DNA of 64,000 nt from assembly GCF_039555335.1 (NCBI RefSeq), contig NC_092631.1, forward strand, positions 4,617,501 to 4,681,500, read 5' to 3'. The stretch comes from Amphiura filiformis (Eukaryota; Echinodermata; Ophiuroidea; Amphilepidida; Amphiuridae). The notes under the pieces are model-generated. The model did not search any database, was not told the DNA's origin, and worked only from the letters and a program-made list of their open reading frames with translations. The position numbers were made by a program, and so were the translations under genes. This document shows, piece after piece, positions 36,101 through 43,130 of the stretch; positions within the stretch are counted from its first letter, which is position 1, and the number at the start of each line of letters is the position of its first letter.

Positions 36101-39100
36101 TTAAGTAATCATCCGCTCACAACCTTATGGTGTTTTTGCTAAACACCGAATATAGCAAATAAAATCTATATCCCCCAATGACACTTTGTTCCGTGCAATC
36201 GTGGGCACATGAAACACCCTGCATATATCGTTTCATACCCGTGACTTTGACCGTAAAAGAACAGTAGTTCTTGTAACCGGCTGGATCACGAGCTTCATAA
36301 GAAATTGTATGTGTTCCTTCCGTAAAGGTTGATCCCGATGGCTTCGTAGAAGTTAAGCTTACATATGCTGTTCCAGAGTTGTCCCGGGCCTGAAAGTAAA
36401 GCAATTTAATATCATTATTTAGTGACAAATTCAACGAAGCCGCTGATGTCAAGGCGTGACAAAGTTGTGGGCAGTAGCGTCTACTCCTGATTTCATAAGA
36501 ATGCAGTACTAATATTTGGGATTAAAAATATCATGTTTTCCCAAATAAATCATAGCTCAATCCTAATCCTTTCGTTGGATATAACTTTTACTTTTGACCC
36601 TGTAGGCCTACAACAAGTAAATTGACCTTACATCGTTTGTGCCCAACAAAAAACCAAGAAACCAATTTTATTTACTGCTTTTGGAATCTGAGAACAAAAG
36701 TGTTAGGATTTATCTGATACATGCGGTGATAACGATATTTTCGAATGGATATAAAATTATACTTACAACTGCCGAACTCCATTCTACAACAGTAGCGGGA
36801 ATAGTAGACGATAAGAGTGTATCTGCTTTCTTCGTGATTGATCTAGGACATGTAATAGTCGGTCCTTGTATATCTGAAATACAAATTATTAAACAATAAA
36901 TCGCCGATTATGAATAGGTATTGCTTCTTTGTAATTTAGTCACTTGTTTTTGCCACTTTATTACAAGATCATTGCACTTTACAGAAATCGACCAATTTGA
37001 AGTTTGATCATACCGACACATGAGGGATTAATGTCACCAGGTCTCCAATTTCCACAATCACATGTAAAACTAGAGCTCCTCCCTGGACGAATGATAAAAC
37101 CACTGGAACAAGAGTAAGTACATCGACTTCCGTGCCTGGTACCATCAGAGCAGCTAACATGGCCGTGATGAGGATGAGATACACCAGAACAATCTGAGAA
37201 TAAAGCAATATGCCAAAATTAATAGTATTGATTGAGCGGCTAGTATAACAAAAGTGGTCGGCAAATTTTGTTTGTTTTTTCAGCCACTCAGAGGCGTCCC
37301 AGCTTCCAAAATTCCCGACACCCAACTCAACACAAAGGTTGGTAACCATGAGAGTTTCCAAATCTTTCAAAGACTCCTTTTGCAATGATTTAAAATCAAA
37401 TTCCCCCCTTTTTATTGTTTATGCAAAATCGAGGACAAAATTTGGCCAAAACAACTCCTTTTTCAGTGACTAGAATTTCAAACATTTTCCTAAGTACCTT
37501 TCCCAAGTATTTGGATTCAGCATGGAAAATGCATTGAAATATCTCAAAACGTGGACTCTTTATGTTGAAGCTTATAGCCAACACACAGAACATTATATTA
37601 TGAAGATAAATTCGAGGATTCAGAACCAGAAAGCCGTAACTCACTGTGACCATCTCTCACAAAATGAGCATAATGTTGGCTTCTTGGTTTGGTCTTCAAA
37701 AATCAATATTTCTTCCACAATGTCTTCATAGTTTTCTAATTGAATTTTGTCAGTCATGTAATGATTAATGTACCGTATCTTCTATAGTGCCCTGGCGACT
37801 TTATGCTCATTTTGTGGGAGCTGGTGATTGTGAGTTGAGACTTTTAGGTTCTCACGTACTTACCAGGTGGATTCGAATGCGATGAATCTACTGGATAAAC
37901 AAAAGAAGAACGAAAAAATACAGTGAATGAGAAAGGGTAGGAACTTTTATGCAGGGATATAACATTTTCGAAAAATTCGCGGCGATATAGCTCACTATAC
38001 ATTTCAATATATTCAATGGTGCATAGTTCAAATTAGCGGAGCATTTTTCAAGTTTTGACCTCTCTGGCCCTTCGACCTATCTGCTTCTAACCCCTGGATG
38101 GCATGCCACAAAACAGTAAACACATTGTTTTACAGAAATAAAAGGTATAAAACGTTTTAATAATAAAAAAAAACATTACTAAAAATCATTATAACATAAT
38201 GTTATTTAATTGTGGACAAAATTTTACAAAAATGTTTGCCAAGAATACATCACAATAGCATTTTGAAATTTTTAAAATGTTGATGTAGTGATTTTTTCAT
38301 ATAAATGATTGTTAAAAACGTTTTCATGTAAAGTTACCAAAACCATATCACGTTTAAAACGCTTATAACGTTTTGCGTGTTTGCCGGAAGCTAATTAAAA
38401 GTAATACTTTTCTGGATCCTTATGACGAGAGGAATAATTTGATGAACTTTTCAACAACATTATGAGCAGTTTTAAATTTGATCTGTGAATTTTGACAGTC
38501 CGCATCTCAAATTGCCCAAGGATTTCATATTATAATGTTGGTTTCATACTTTCCTAGTTTCCTGCCGCTTGCTGCTTTGCCGTTCTGAAGATTATTTTGC
38601 TTCACTACGCAGTTGCACCAGAAACGCTAGCGGTGACCAGCGGCAAGCCGATATCGATCACTCCACCGCTTTGCCCAAGCGGCAGCAACGCTATGAGTTG
38701 AATTCAAGTCAACTCGGAGCGGTGCCGCTCTGACGTATGAGAACAAAATACGATTTTGGAGCGGTGCTGAGCGGCAACAGTGGCTTTCAGAGTAATGCCG
38801 CTGTCACTCAGCTGGATGCCGCTCCGTGTTGCAGACAAGTGCAAGCGGCACGATGAAGCTTCTGACAAGTTAGACAGAAATTGTGAATGCTTTATTACTA
38901 ACGTTTGCATAGGGCCTGCACTTTGGCTCGACATTTGAAAGGGGCGTGAATTCATTTTTGGATACGCCCCTATTATAATTAGGTAATACTCGACTCACAC
39001 ACATTCCCTATATTAATATGTATATACATGTACCACATGTAGTCAATCTGTCTGCTTTATCTGTATTGTGCCCTTTCTTAAGCAAATACGGTAGTTAAAC

Positions 39101-42100
39101 ACGATTTCATCAAACATTATAACAATAGCTCTTTTACAGTGAGCGTGTTTATAGTGAGCCAGATTATGCGGTACTTAGCTGGACTGCCACGCAGTCTATA
39201 TTTGTTTATGTTGTACTAACCATTGCAAATCTAGACTACGCGGTAGTTTAGCTAAATAACGGAAAGATTGTCTCACTATAAACACGCTCATAGTGCAATC
39301 ATCCCGGGCAATAATTGGGCAATAATAGAGGATGTGCGTGAAATTATTGATTGGCTCCATACAAAGGAATTGAACCGGTGTCCTTCACTGTAATCATGGC
39401 ACAATGCAGTGCATTCAATCAAACGTTGTCGTCAACCTATTTGATCGTATTTGTGCATTTGTTATGTGTGTGAGACGAGCTGTCGCGGTAGATTGCAATA
39501 GCTTGTAATCATGCTTTTGTTGAATGAATTTGAGTACTCCGCCATATTTACGGTATGATACGTCATAATCTAGGTGATTATTTGCATTGGATATCTTGAA
39601 TACGCTGGTGAGGTTGTGTAATAATCGGATTAATGCTATAACAGTAGGTGAATACAAGTTTTGAATATATCGCGTTGCAAAGCCCCATTCAGTGATCCCA
39701 GCGAAAGTGAAAAAAAAAATCAAATTGTTACTTTTATAAAAAATTTAATGAAAAAATTGGCACAAAACCCAAGAAAACGGCAGTATTGACGAAGTTGAAG
39801 CCCCATTCAAATACATGTAGCTAATTTATATATACTGTCAGTATATAAATTACAGATTCACGTAAATGCATTATTTTTGTCTTAAATAGGCCTACACGGC
39901 TTAGGGCTGAACCACTCGCAGAAGACACCAAGTTGATGTTTTATGACCTTTGACATTCTTTTGTGGCGAGTGACATGGTATTTCAATTCACGCCGAGTGT
40001 CCTTGACAGGTTTGACTATGCTTCAGTGGTCATGAAAGAATTCAAAAGATAACCTCTGCCCCAATAATCCCAAGCAATTGTCTGAAACTGCTCCTCGGAT
40101 CATAAGAACTCAGTCCTCAAATGATAGTCATAATAATGTCCAAAATATAAAAATTACTGACTATCATTGAAGACTGAGTTCCACAGTAGTATCCAAAATC
40201 TGAATTTTGATGATTTTTACGATCGTCGGGATGAAAAAAAATAAAAAAATCACTGAATGGGCCTTTAGTTCCCTCTCCTTACCCTGGCAATATAAATCAA
40301 AGAAAAATAAAGAAAGAAAACAAGAAAAGAAAATTAACCAAATTAAGGGATCTGGAATGAGCGTTTTGAGCGTTTCGATAGTATTTTTGTGGGACATGAG
40401 AGCACATCAGACATATCGAATTGCATTCTGAATACGAAGAATGTCTTTCTGATATCAAATAAATTTCATTGTTTGAAATTCACGATATAATACAAATTTT
40501 ATGACAAATTATTAAAATTTGATATTTTTCACATTTTGATAAATAACAGTCCTCGAAGTAAATATCATAAATCTAATGTTATATTCTTAAACAGTCCCTG
40601 GCATGATACCATACAGTCATGTATAGGCCTATGTATAGTAAATTTGTCTGCTTTATCTGTTTTGTGCTGTTTAAGCAAATAGTTAAACATAATTTCCATA
40701 AAATGTAAGCTTTTACTGTCAGCTAGATATGTCCCCTTTTAATTTTGAGCAGAACAAGTGAGGTAAAGCAAAGATAATTGAAATTCACTACTACTAGCGC
40801 CAATGAATGTTATAAGATTGTAAAACGGTACGATCCTCTGGGTGCGAATGTGTGTCCTGCACGCGTATTTTTTTCTGCAACTATAACGGGACGCAATACG
40901 ATACCGGTATGTTATAAGAATCAAACTTACAAGAAAGATGGCTCTTGTCAAATCCTACAATTCTGTCAGAGAAAATATGCATATTTGCATTAAATTTTTA
41001 ATTAATTGACATAATTGATTAATTAATAAATATTTTATTTAATGATTTACCATAATTCCAAATATGTCAAACAATATGTCAAATTAAAGCTAATGAAATG
41101 CTTTATAAATTGGTCAGAGCGCATTTTGCAGAATGCATTTAGTACTTTAGTTACATGATTCCAAACATTCTATTCCAATTTTTTGCTATACACGCATAGG
41201 AGCTGTACTTTTAAAATCCGCGCCTAATCAATAATAATAGTCTTTCACTCCATTGTCAAAGTACTGTGCTCCCTGTAGCTGTAGCATTATGGAGTGACCA
41301 GGTCCTAGAGTGTGATGGTTTTGTAGCAGATGACAGTGCTCATTCAAGCCTGTCAAGGTCAGTTAGTAGCCACTTGCTGAATGGATGGCCATGATCAGCT
41401 ATCAAAGAGATGCCTTGTGCAGCTGCCAATCACAGTAGAGGTTTGATAACATTTTGTTAAAAACCCAAATGTGATATAAGGACAAAGCTGTGCATGTTGG
41501 TACTTAATTGTTTGGATTCTTACGTTGAAATTCCCTTGTATTAGTATTTTTATGTGTAATTATATAGCTTTTAAATTTTGGGAATTTTTGCTCTGTTGCA
41601 CTGTACCATTATGGAATTTGAGCAAATCAATTACCGACACAAGCAGGTATACAGTGTATTATTTTATTTTTATTTCGTATCTCAGGAGCACAGCTCACTT
41701 GGTAAGGCATCAGAATTTGGTACACTAGCGCTTTGAACTTTAAATCGGAAGGTGGTGAGTTCGAGCCTCATCACGGTCACATTAATTTTATAAACCAAAT
41801 ATTGTTCGAACTTTTCATATTTGTTTTTCTTTTATTGTTTCTTTTCTTTGTCTTTTTTTTTTCTTGTTTTTTTTTTTTTTTCTTTATTTTTCTTTGATCC
41901 ATATTGCCAGTGTAAGGAGAGGAGGAACTAACGGCCCATTCAGTGATTTTTTTCATCCGGACGATCGTAAAAATCATCAAAATTCAGATTTTGTATTAAG
42001 ACTGCGGAACTCAGTCTTCAATGATATAGTCAGTAATAATCTTTTGGTCATTATATGACTATCATCATTTGACGACTGAGTTCTTATGATACATCATCCG

Positions 42101-42942
42101 AAGAGCAGTTTCAGACAATTGCTTGGGATTGTTGGGGCAGAGGTTATCTTTAATCTTTAGTCTGTAATTTATATACCGGTACTGACAGTATATAAATTAG
42201 CTACATGTATTTGAATGGGGCTTCAACTTCGTCAATACTGTCGTTTTCCTGTTTTGTTTTTTTTGCCATTTGTTTTCATCAAAAAATTTAAAAACGTAAC
42301 AATTTGATTTTTTTTTCACTTTCGCTGGGATCACTGAATGGGACTTTATAGCGCGGATTATTCAAAACTTGTTTTTACCTACTGCTATATAGTATTAATC
42401 CGATTATTACATAACTTTGCCAGCGTATTCAAGACATAGGTTATGTAGGGATAAACTGTACATGGGTATAGAGGCCCTGCATGCTTTTATCGATTGGCTC
42501 CAAACAAAGGATTTGAACCGGTGTCCTTCACCGTAATCACGGCGCAGTAGCCTACAGTCCATTCAATCAAATGTTGTCAGTGTGCGAGACGAACGATGTA
42601 TAAATCTGGAGGTCACATCATCACTTATCATGCTTATTGTAAAAAGTTTGTCCAATGCATATACTGTGTGTATTGTTCCCGGGTATTGTCAATACAGTCA
42701 AGCAAACAGGTATTGTATTTTGAAAAGGCCGCTATAGTATATTCACAGGGGTGTCTTGAATGGCCAATCATATGGGACATAATCAAATTGCAGTGACTGC
42801 TTCCTTTGTTACCACATGTCAGTCATCTTGTGATTATTGGACCATGTAAACCTGCAAAAAACGAGCCAAAGTGCAGGCCCTATGATTATAAAGTATGCCC
42901 AAGGGGCCTTTGAATGAATGAATGAATGAATATGAATGAAAA

Positions 42943-43001
<59 letters not shown>

Positions 43002-43107
43002 TACGATGTTAATGAGTTGTGCTTAATATGCACATACCAGTGTAGTTGATATAGAACACTACCAGTAGAATAGCGACTCCGCACGTCTTCGAGTTGACGA
43101 CGAACAT
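15044..43107 (-). CDS. Secreted multidomain CCP/HYR/GCC2-GCC3 protein, polydom (SVEP1)-like, 23 coding exons
   Basis: A host gene traced from start to stop. Coding exons, in order: 43107-43038, 37890-37864, 37193-37014, 36873-36767, 36389-36239, 35502-35323, 35191-34003, 33632-33441, 32834-32643, 31744-31559, 31057-30866, 29765-29562, 28219-27608, 26558-26481, 26360-26205, 25892-25731, 24601-24440, 23316-23155, 18875-18666, 17779-17567, 16729-16550, 15894-15388, 15153-15044. All have GT donors and AG acceptors, and all junctions are phase 1 except the one inside HYR (phase 0). Predicted length is about 1,806 residues: signal peptide, 11 CCPs, one HYR, a Thr/Pro repeat array, two furin-site domains and GCC2/GCC3-like modules. 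No transmembrane segment after the signal peptide, so it is probably an extracellular matrix or coelomic protein. The nearest known plan is SVEP1/polydom, but vWA, EGF and pentraxin are absent. Its function is not known from the sequence. Confidence 0.85.
15388..15894 (-). CDS. Exon 23: furin-site domain, second copy
   Basis: 507 nt, phase 1-1, residues about 1602-1770. Same layout as exon 14: CQDKCVVQDVEVSC, a long basic run (RRRRRRRKRQ), a beta/alpha-like stretch (VFKMEVCFTLKKKV, then DDIADDVEAISFITQKI), and a closing TCPGGYSKAASTLTC. The basic run is a strong proprotein-convertase candidate. Two such domains in one chain suggest cleavage at two places. Confidence 0.83.
16550..16729 (-). 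CDS. Exon 22: CCP domain 11
   Basis: 180 nt, phase 1-1. Pattern: DQTCPSLPRPQNGFWSC, GSVCNLRCLEGKDVRKSE, YICSNGVWAPSVSSVIACK. The GFWSC stretch parallels the GYIASC stretch of CCP 3. Confidence 0.88.
16912..17177. mobile_element. MITE with inverted ends and near-perfect 8-bp target duplication
   Basis: Ends TAGCCCTACTA and its inverse TAGTAGGGCTA. Flanked by GAGTTAAG (16,904-16,911) and GAGTTACG (17,178-17,185), 7 of 8 identical. A segment of about 95 bases (ATGCTATATCATAAAACCTG) occurs twice inside. Intron of the CCP/HYR gene. Confidence 0.75.
17567..17779 (-). CDS. Exon 21: CCP domain 10
   Basis: 213 nt, phase 1-1. Pattern: VKSCETAFPPLPAHARVDTR, GSSCKIVCEDRTVLRGSS, ATCDYDSVTEQTYWSWDQ, PYCLGK. 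The donor is AAGG/GTAAGC at the end of the LGK codons. Confidence 0.85.
17925..18140. repeat. Dispersed repeat, inverted copy near 43.56 kb
   Basis: The words GTACCAATGTATAGCTATGG, CCCACATAATGTC and ATGACGTCATATTGTGAG recur in reverse complement at about 43,560-43,690. One copy lies in each of two introns of the same gene. Family unknown. Confidence 0.55.
18666..18875 (-). CDS. Exon 20: CCP domain 9
   Basis: 210 nt, phase 1-1. Pattern: VTHCSALPVDEFTNEVSVRC, GSSCTFLCQEGYEMTG, LVCLGDGTWNINV, PICE. A standard CCP with a slightly long loop. Confidence 0.9.
19230..19650. repeat. Two tandem degenerate hAT-end segments
   Basis: A stretch of about 230 bases is present twice (starting about 19,225 and 19,470). 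Each copy contains TAGCCCATTTTGGA and ends AAAGTCCTGGCTACA(T/C)CACTG, the inverse of a CAGTG(G/A)TGTAGCCAGG terminus found in hAT MITEs. No clear left end or target duplication. Confidence 0.5.
19756..20783 (+). mobile_element. Decayed mariner/IS630-type DNA transposon
   Basis: Long inverted ends (about 150 bp) begin CAGGGTGTCCC and end GGGACACCCTG, flanked by TA. Between them, 20,001-20,126 (+) still reads PARSPDLTPLDFFLCGKIQD and LRKRITECIRKYPAHKDG before a stop. SPDLTPLDFFL is the conserved stretch around the third catalytic residue of mariner-type DDE transposases. Only the C-terminal part of the enzyme is left, so the copy is non-autonomous. Confidence 0.82.
19911..21267. repeat. 1.36-kb direct duplication, copy 1
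   Basis: This stretch, from GATATGCCCT inside the mariner-type element to TTATAGATA, recurs at 21,685-23,040, displaced by 1,774 bases. By eye I find differences only in homopolymer lengths: runs of T near 20,035; of A near 20,290, 20,370, 20,595 and 20,740; of T and G near 20,765. The 417 bases between the copies contain a family A repeat. Confidence 0.95.
21330..21590. repeat. Family A repeat between the two duplicate copies
   Basis: Shows CATTCGAAACGTTTTAATT, GGGTTATATAAAGATCATGA, ATAACCCGGCATTTAAA and terminal GTTTGCTGGG, all marks of family A. Confidence 0.6.
21685..23040. repeat. 1.36-kb direct duplication, copy 2
   Basis: Second copy of 19,911-21,267. It starts inside the mariner-type element, so it lacks that element's left end but keeps its transposase remnant and right end (to about 22,556). 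It ends 115 bases before exon 19 of the CCP/HYR gene. Confidence 0.95.
23155..23316 (-). CDS. Exon 19: GCC2/GCC3-like module
   Basis: 162 nt, phase 1-1. Reads EQCLPGFWSSTGLTPCSECE, INSYQTESGQTECTSCPDNT, ETGANSASQCV. Last of three equal-length exons. The intron after it (4.3 kb) holds the 1.36-kb duplication. Confidence 0.9.
23516..23804. mobile_element. hAT-type MITE with exact 8-bp target duplication
   Basis: Ends CAGCGGCGTAGCTGG and CAGCTACGCCACTG. The direct repeat TGTGCGCA flanks it at 23,508-23,515 and 23,805-23,812. The interior has G-runs and a CT-rich tract, no transposase. Lies in the intron before exon 19. Confidence 0.88.
23844..24240. mobile_element. Probable MITE with diverged inverted ends
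   Basis: Left end CTTGACAGCTTTAAAGGTC and right end GACCTTTCCGG.../AGCTGTCAAG in inverse. Inside, ATTCTTTGTTTAGATCTGAG near 24,050 is matched in reverse by TCAGGTCTAACCGCAAAGAAT near 24,185. No target duplication identified. Confidence 0.45.
24440..24601 (-). CDS. Exon 18: GCC2/GCC3-like module
   Basis: 162 nt, phase 1-1. Reads DMCLPGEISSTGVVPCTACS, RGSYQPDQMATECLACPVGQ, NTTQEGSQFLSDCK. Closest to exon 17. Confidence 0.9.
25460..25580. repeat. Short minisatellite, CGCAGGAACACC units
   Basis: Several copies of GCAGGAACACC in tandem between two direct copies of GTGGATTGCCGAAACGCAGG (about 25,465 and 25,547). Intronic. Confidence 0.7.
25731..25892 (-). CDS. Exon 17: GCC2/GCC3-like module
   Basis: 162 nt, phase 1-1. 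Reads TICHPGQYSTTGLAPCTECS, VGSYQPLTRSTECILCPDGQ, STVQSGCQSQDNCE. One module per exon; the next two exons have the same length and pattern. Confidence 0.9.
26205..26360 (-). CDS. Exon 16: GCC2/GCC3-like cysteine-rich module
   Basis: 156 nt, phase 1-1. Reads SACFLGTYNVNGGCEGCPIG, TYQDEKAQIECKLCPEGMST and SQNITDC. The C..CP.G(T/S)YQ......C..CP pattern is that of GCC2/GCC3 (ephrin-receptor-like) modules. The acceptor used is the AG before CTGCCTG; a nearby AG one codon set later would bring a stop. Confidence 0.85.
26481..26558 (-). CDS. Exon 15: small cysteine-rich exon
   Basis: 78 nt, phase 1-1, missed by simple ORF calling. Reads TKCPNYKNEFCPHCLAFYYK and GYQYNS. It has an acceptor (CTAAAG) and a strong donor (GTAAGTAAAT). 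Joins cleanly to ...LLC before and SACFLGTY after. It forms the lead-in to the GCC2/GCC3 run. Confidence 0.65.
26633..26896. mobile_element. MITE, 264 bp, nearly perfect inverted ends
   Basis: Left end TATAGTAGGAATTCCAATTG, right end the inverse of TATAGTGGGAACTCCAATTG, with AATGAACGCAGCTTTCA following in both: 36 of about 39 positions match. The TATA ends suggest a TA or TATA target site. Intron between exons 14 and 15. Confidence 0.85.
27608..28219 (-). CDS. Exon 14: furin-site domain, first copy
   Basis: 612 nt, phase 1-1, residues about 957-1160. The segment has a Cys pair and VEV core (CEGGCGVKNVEVFC) followed at once by GSRRRRNAES, a proprotein-convertase type site. Then comes an alpha/beta-like stretch (YEFTVSFDITMTF, then a helical DLVDASWDAVDNLYYMMDEL). 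The exon closes with CDPGYVEATGSLLC, a short motif that leads into the cysteine-rich modules. Exon 22-23 of the gene (15,388-15,894) carries a related domain. I do not recognise a named family. The layout recalls self-contained processing domains in SVEP1-like proteins. Confidence 0.82.
28330..28960. repeat. GC-rich interspersed repeat, class uncertain
   Basis: Much richer in G+C than its surroundings and without a stable frame. A tRNA-like portion at about 28,618-28,690 has an A-box-like stretch (TAGTTTGGTGTGCTAGG) and a B-box-like stretch (GGTTGTAAGATCATG). Possibly a SINE or a LINE fragment. Intron between exons 13 and 14. Confidence 0.4.
29562..29765 (-). CDS. Exon 13: CCP domain 8
   Basis: 204 nt, phase 1-1. 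Pattern: VVQCEPLDIPNNGAMVCD, KFCYINCRDDFDIPRS, YVCRNGDWENSEYKVPDCE. More diverged than exons 9-12, with a longer acidic insert before the fifth cysteine. Confidence 0.87.
29983..30350. mobile_element. MITE carrying two units of the 57-bp coding repeat
   Basis: Inverted ends TGCTGGTTTCATACTTTC and GAAAGTATGAAACCAGCA. The interior is rich in GCCGCTTG-type words. At about 30,084-30,216 it holds two full units (and a partial third) of the 57-bp repeat found in exon 8, reading in coding sense on the + strand, opposite to the gene. A related copy without the repeat lies at about 38,540-38,880. Intron between exons 12 and 13. Confidence 0.8.
30866..31057 (-). CDS. Exon 12: CCP domain 7
   Basis: 192 nt, phase 1-1. 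Pattern: EITCASLVEPHPSYHTGCNK, GASCQWHCRSGFYGTG, STCLPDGTWDNANYSCQ. Closest to exon 10. Confidence 0.9.
31559..31744 (-). CDS. Exon 11: CCP domain 6
   Basis: 186 nt, phase 1-1. Pattern: AITCSTLTATSPAVLECSGS, GTSCQWSCDSGYRGIGSD, STCLADGTWDKQDFVCE. Related to exon 9 by the GYRGIG(S/D)D stretch. Confidence 0.9.
31820..32270. other. Intron sequence, nothing recognised
   Basis: Part of the intron between exons 10 and 11. No exon, RNA gene or transposon end is apparent. Confidence 0.5.
32271..32512. mobile_element. MITE with inverted ends of about 40 bp
   Basis: Left end ATATGTGATGCGATCAAGC and right end the inverse of ATATGTGGTGCGATCAAGC, continuing with GAACTCGGAAATATT in both arms. No coding. 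Intronic. Confidence 0.75.
32643..32834 (-). CDS. Exon 10: CCP domain 5
   Basis: 192 nt, phase 1-1. Pattern: VISCDSLQEVFPAYHSGC, GASCQWYCGTGYFHSGG, STCQPDGTWDYTDFTCE. Very similar to exon 12 (both have (A/S)YH(S/T)GCNK(A/P)P), which suggests local duplication. Confidence 0.9.
33441..33632 (-). CDS. Exon 9: CCP domain 4
   Basis: 192 nt, phase 1-1. Pattern: VMCPLLVVSSPASITGC, GTSCQLQCPDGYRGIGD, then AVCNGDGSWSNGDFQCE. It is the first of four closely related CCP exons (9-12) sharing G(T/A)SCQ(W/L).C and C..DG(T/S)W...(D/N)(F/Y).C. Confidence 0.9.
34003..35191 (-). CDS. Exon 8: CCP domain 3 split by a Thr/Pro-rich repeat array
   Basis: The exon opens with the start of a CCP (IQCPSLTPPANGYIASCSS), runs through 17 copies of a 19-20-residue repeat of type LPPGVTTAGTTTVPPATTA, and returns to the CCP (PVGSECDIACDDGYRLSDNN). 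The array, residues about 258-590, is mucin-like and probably O-glycosylated. The exon is 1,189 nt, one more than a multiple of three. The expected CCP ending (GYGCSAAWSGHDIVC) is found one base out of frame after a GGGG run at 34,049-34,052. With GGG there the exon is 1,188 nt, phase 1-1 like its neighbours. I think this is a base-calling error, though an allelic frameshift is possible. Confidence 0.85.
34150..35135 (-). repeat. Coding minisatellite, 57-bp unit, about 17 copies
   Basis: Tandem 57-bp units (some 60 bp) coding for the Thr/Pro array of exon 8. In the sense of the gene a unit reads CCACCAGGTGTGACGACGGC and so on. Variants show higher-order structure: units 11-16 alternate between two types (VPPATTA then IPPATTT), and units 3-5 resemble units 7-9. 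Because the unit is a multiple of three without stops, several frames on both strands stay open over about 1 kb. Confidence 0.95.
35323..35502 (-). CDS. Exon 7: CCP domain 2
   Basis: 180 nt, phase 1-1, residues about 179-238. Key pattern: NRCDRPIDVEHQTMIC, then GTTCSFSCDVGWCLDG, LRCTNQGSWNINRPAC. Cysteines, the GW/GY turn and the final W...P.C are those of a CCP. Confidence 0.88.
35680..35912 (+). repeat. tRNA-derived SINE
   Basis: Starts GGGAGCACGGTGGCCGAGCG (A-box-like GTGGCCGAGCGG) and has the B box GGGTTCGAGCCCC at about 35,733. A tRNA-unrelated body of about 150 bases follows. The presumed acceptor arm does not pair, so it is not a working tRNA gene. Lies in the intron between exons 6 and 7. 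Confidence 0.65.
36239..36389 (-). CDS. Exon 6: HYR domain, second half
   Basis: 151 nt, phase 0 to phase 1. Reads ARDNSGTAYVSLTSTKPSGS, then FTEGTHTISYEARDPAGYKN and CSFTVKV. The A-x-D-x-(S/A)G and the G-T-H-x-I-x-Y-x-A-x-D-x-A-G patterns complete the HYR begun in exon 5. Together the two exons give about 86 residues, the usual domain length. Confidence 0.88.
36767..36873 (-). CDS. Exon 5: HYR domain, first half
   Basis: 107 nt, entering in phase 1 and leaving in phase 0. Reads DIQGPTITCPRSITKKADT and ends VVEWSSAV. The opening P-x-I-x-C-P and the VxW core are hallmarks of the hyalin repeat (HYR), an immunoglobulin-like adhesion module. HYR domains are often split by an intron at this point. 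Confidence 0.85.
37014..37193 (-). CDS. Exon 4: CCP (sushi) domain 1
   Basis: 180 nt, phase 1 to phase 1, residues about 33-92. Reads DCSGVSHPHHGHVSCSDGTR and later SRCTYSCSSGFII, FTCDCGNWRPGD, PSCV. Six cysteines, a Trp before the last Cys and one exon per domain fit a CCP module. A longer open frame over the same bases is an overlapping shadow. Confidence 0.85.
37864..37890 (-). CDS. Exon 3: 27-nt micro-exon
   Basis: Bounded by TTTATCCAG and GTAAGTACG. Adds V-D-S-S-H-S-N-P-P in the frame set by exon 2 and ends again in phase 1. It links the signal peptide to the first CCP. The intron before it is 5.1 kb long and full of repeats. Confidence 0.7.
38110..38395. repeat. Family A repeat
   Basis: Carries AAAACGTTTTAATAA, AACATAATGTTATTTAA, AACGCTTATAACGTTTTGCG and terminal GTTTGCCGG. 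Intron between exons 2 and 3. Confidence 0.6.
38540..38880. mobile_element. MITE related to the one at 30 kb, without the 57-bp units
   Basis: Starts TGTTGGTTTCATACTTTCC. Contains CGATCACTCCACCGCTTTGC and CGGAGCGGTGCCGCTCTGAC, inverse matches to 30,216-30,330. Where the 30-kb copy has the 57-bp units, this one has about 18 unrelated bases. The far inverted end is not clear. Confidence 0.65.
39135..39297. mobile_element. Short MITE
   Basis: Inverted ends CAGTGAGCGTGTTTATAGTG and its inverse ending at 39,297 (one or two differences). About 163 bp, no coding. Confidence 0.7.
39330..42590. repeat. Composite: diverged inverted arms between direct tRNA-like repeats
   Basis: The stretch at about 39,590-40,330 recurs in reverse complement at about 41,880-42,440 (for example GGGGCTTCAACTTCGTCAAT, GACAATTGCTTGGGATT, GACGATCGTAAAAATCATC). 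Outside the arms, about 39,345-39,440 and 42,490-42,585 are direct copies of each other; read on the minus strand both contain CACCGGTTCAA(T/A)TCC, a tRNA B-box. The 1.5 kb between the arms holds a half MITE (40,365-40,620) and another tRNA-like segment (about 41,690-41,790, + strand, GTGAGTTCGAGCC). All lies in one intron. Confidence 0.65.
42905..43000. repeat. Microsatellites (GAAT)n and (TCAA)n
   Basis: A short GAAT run at about 42,912-42,940 is followed by about 13 copies of TCAA to 43,000. Lies 37 bases downstream of the exon 2 donor. Confidence 0.95.
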
Positions 43108-43130
43108 TGTCGATCTCGTATGTTAAGTAC
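43038..43130 (-). CDS. Exon 2: start codon and signal peptide
   Basis: The ATG is at 43,107-43,105, and an in-frame TAA lies 18 bases upstream in the same exon, which fixes the start. The product begins MFVVNSKTCGVAILLVVFYI: a short N region followed by a hydrophobic core, a typical secretory signal. An acceptor precedes 43,130 and a GTATGTG donor follows 43,038. Ends in phase 1. Confidence 0.8.

Noticed and set aside
37008-37385. 125-residue minus-strand frame with hydrophobic stretches
   Set aside because: It overlaps exon 4 in another frame. The spliced frame gives a clear CCP with correct phases, so this one is a shadow.
42947-43000. Regular short repeats as a CRISPR array
   Set aside because: A plain TCAA microsatellite in a eukaryotic intron, with no spacers.
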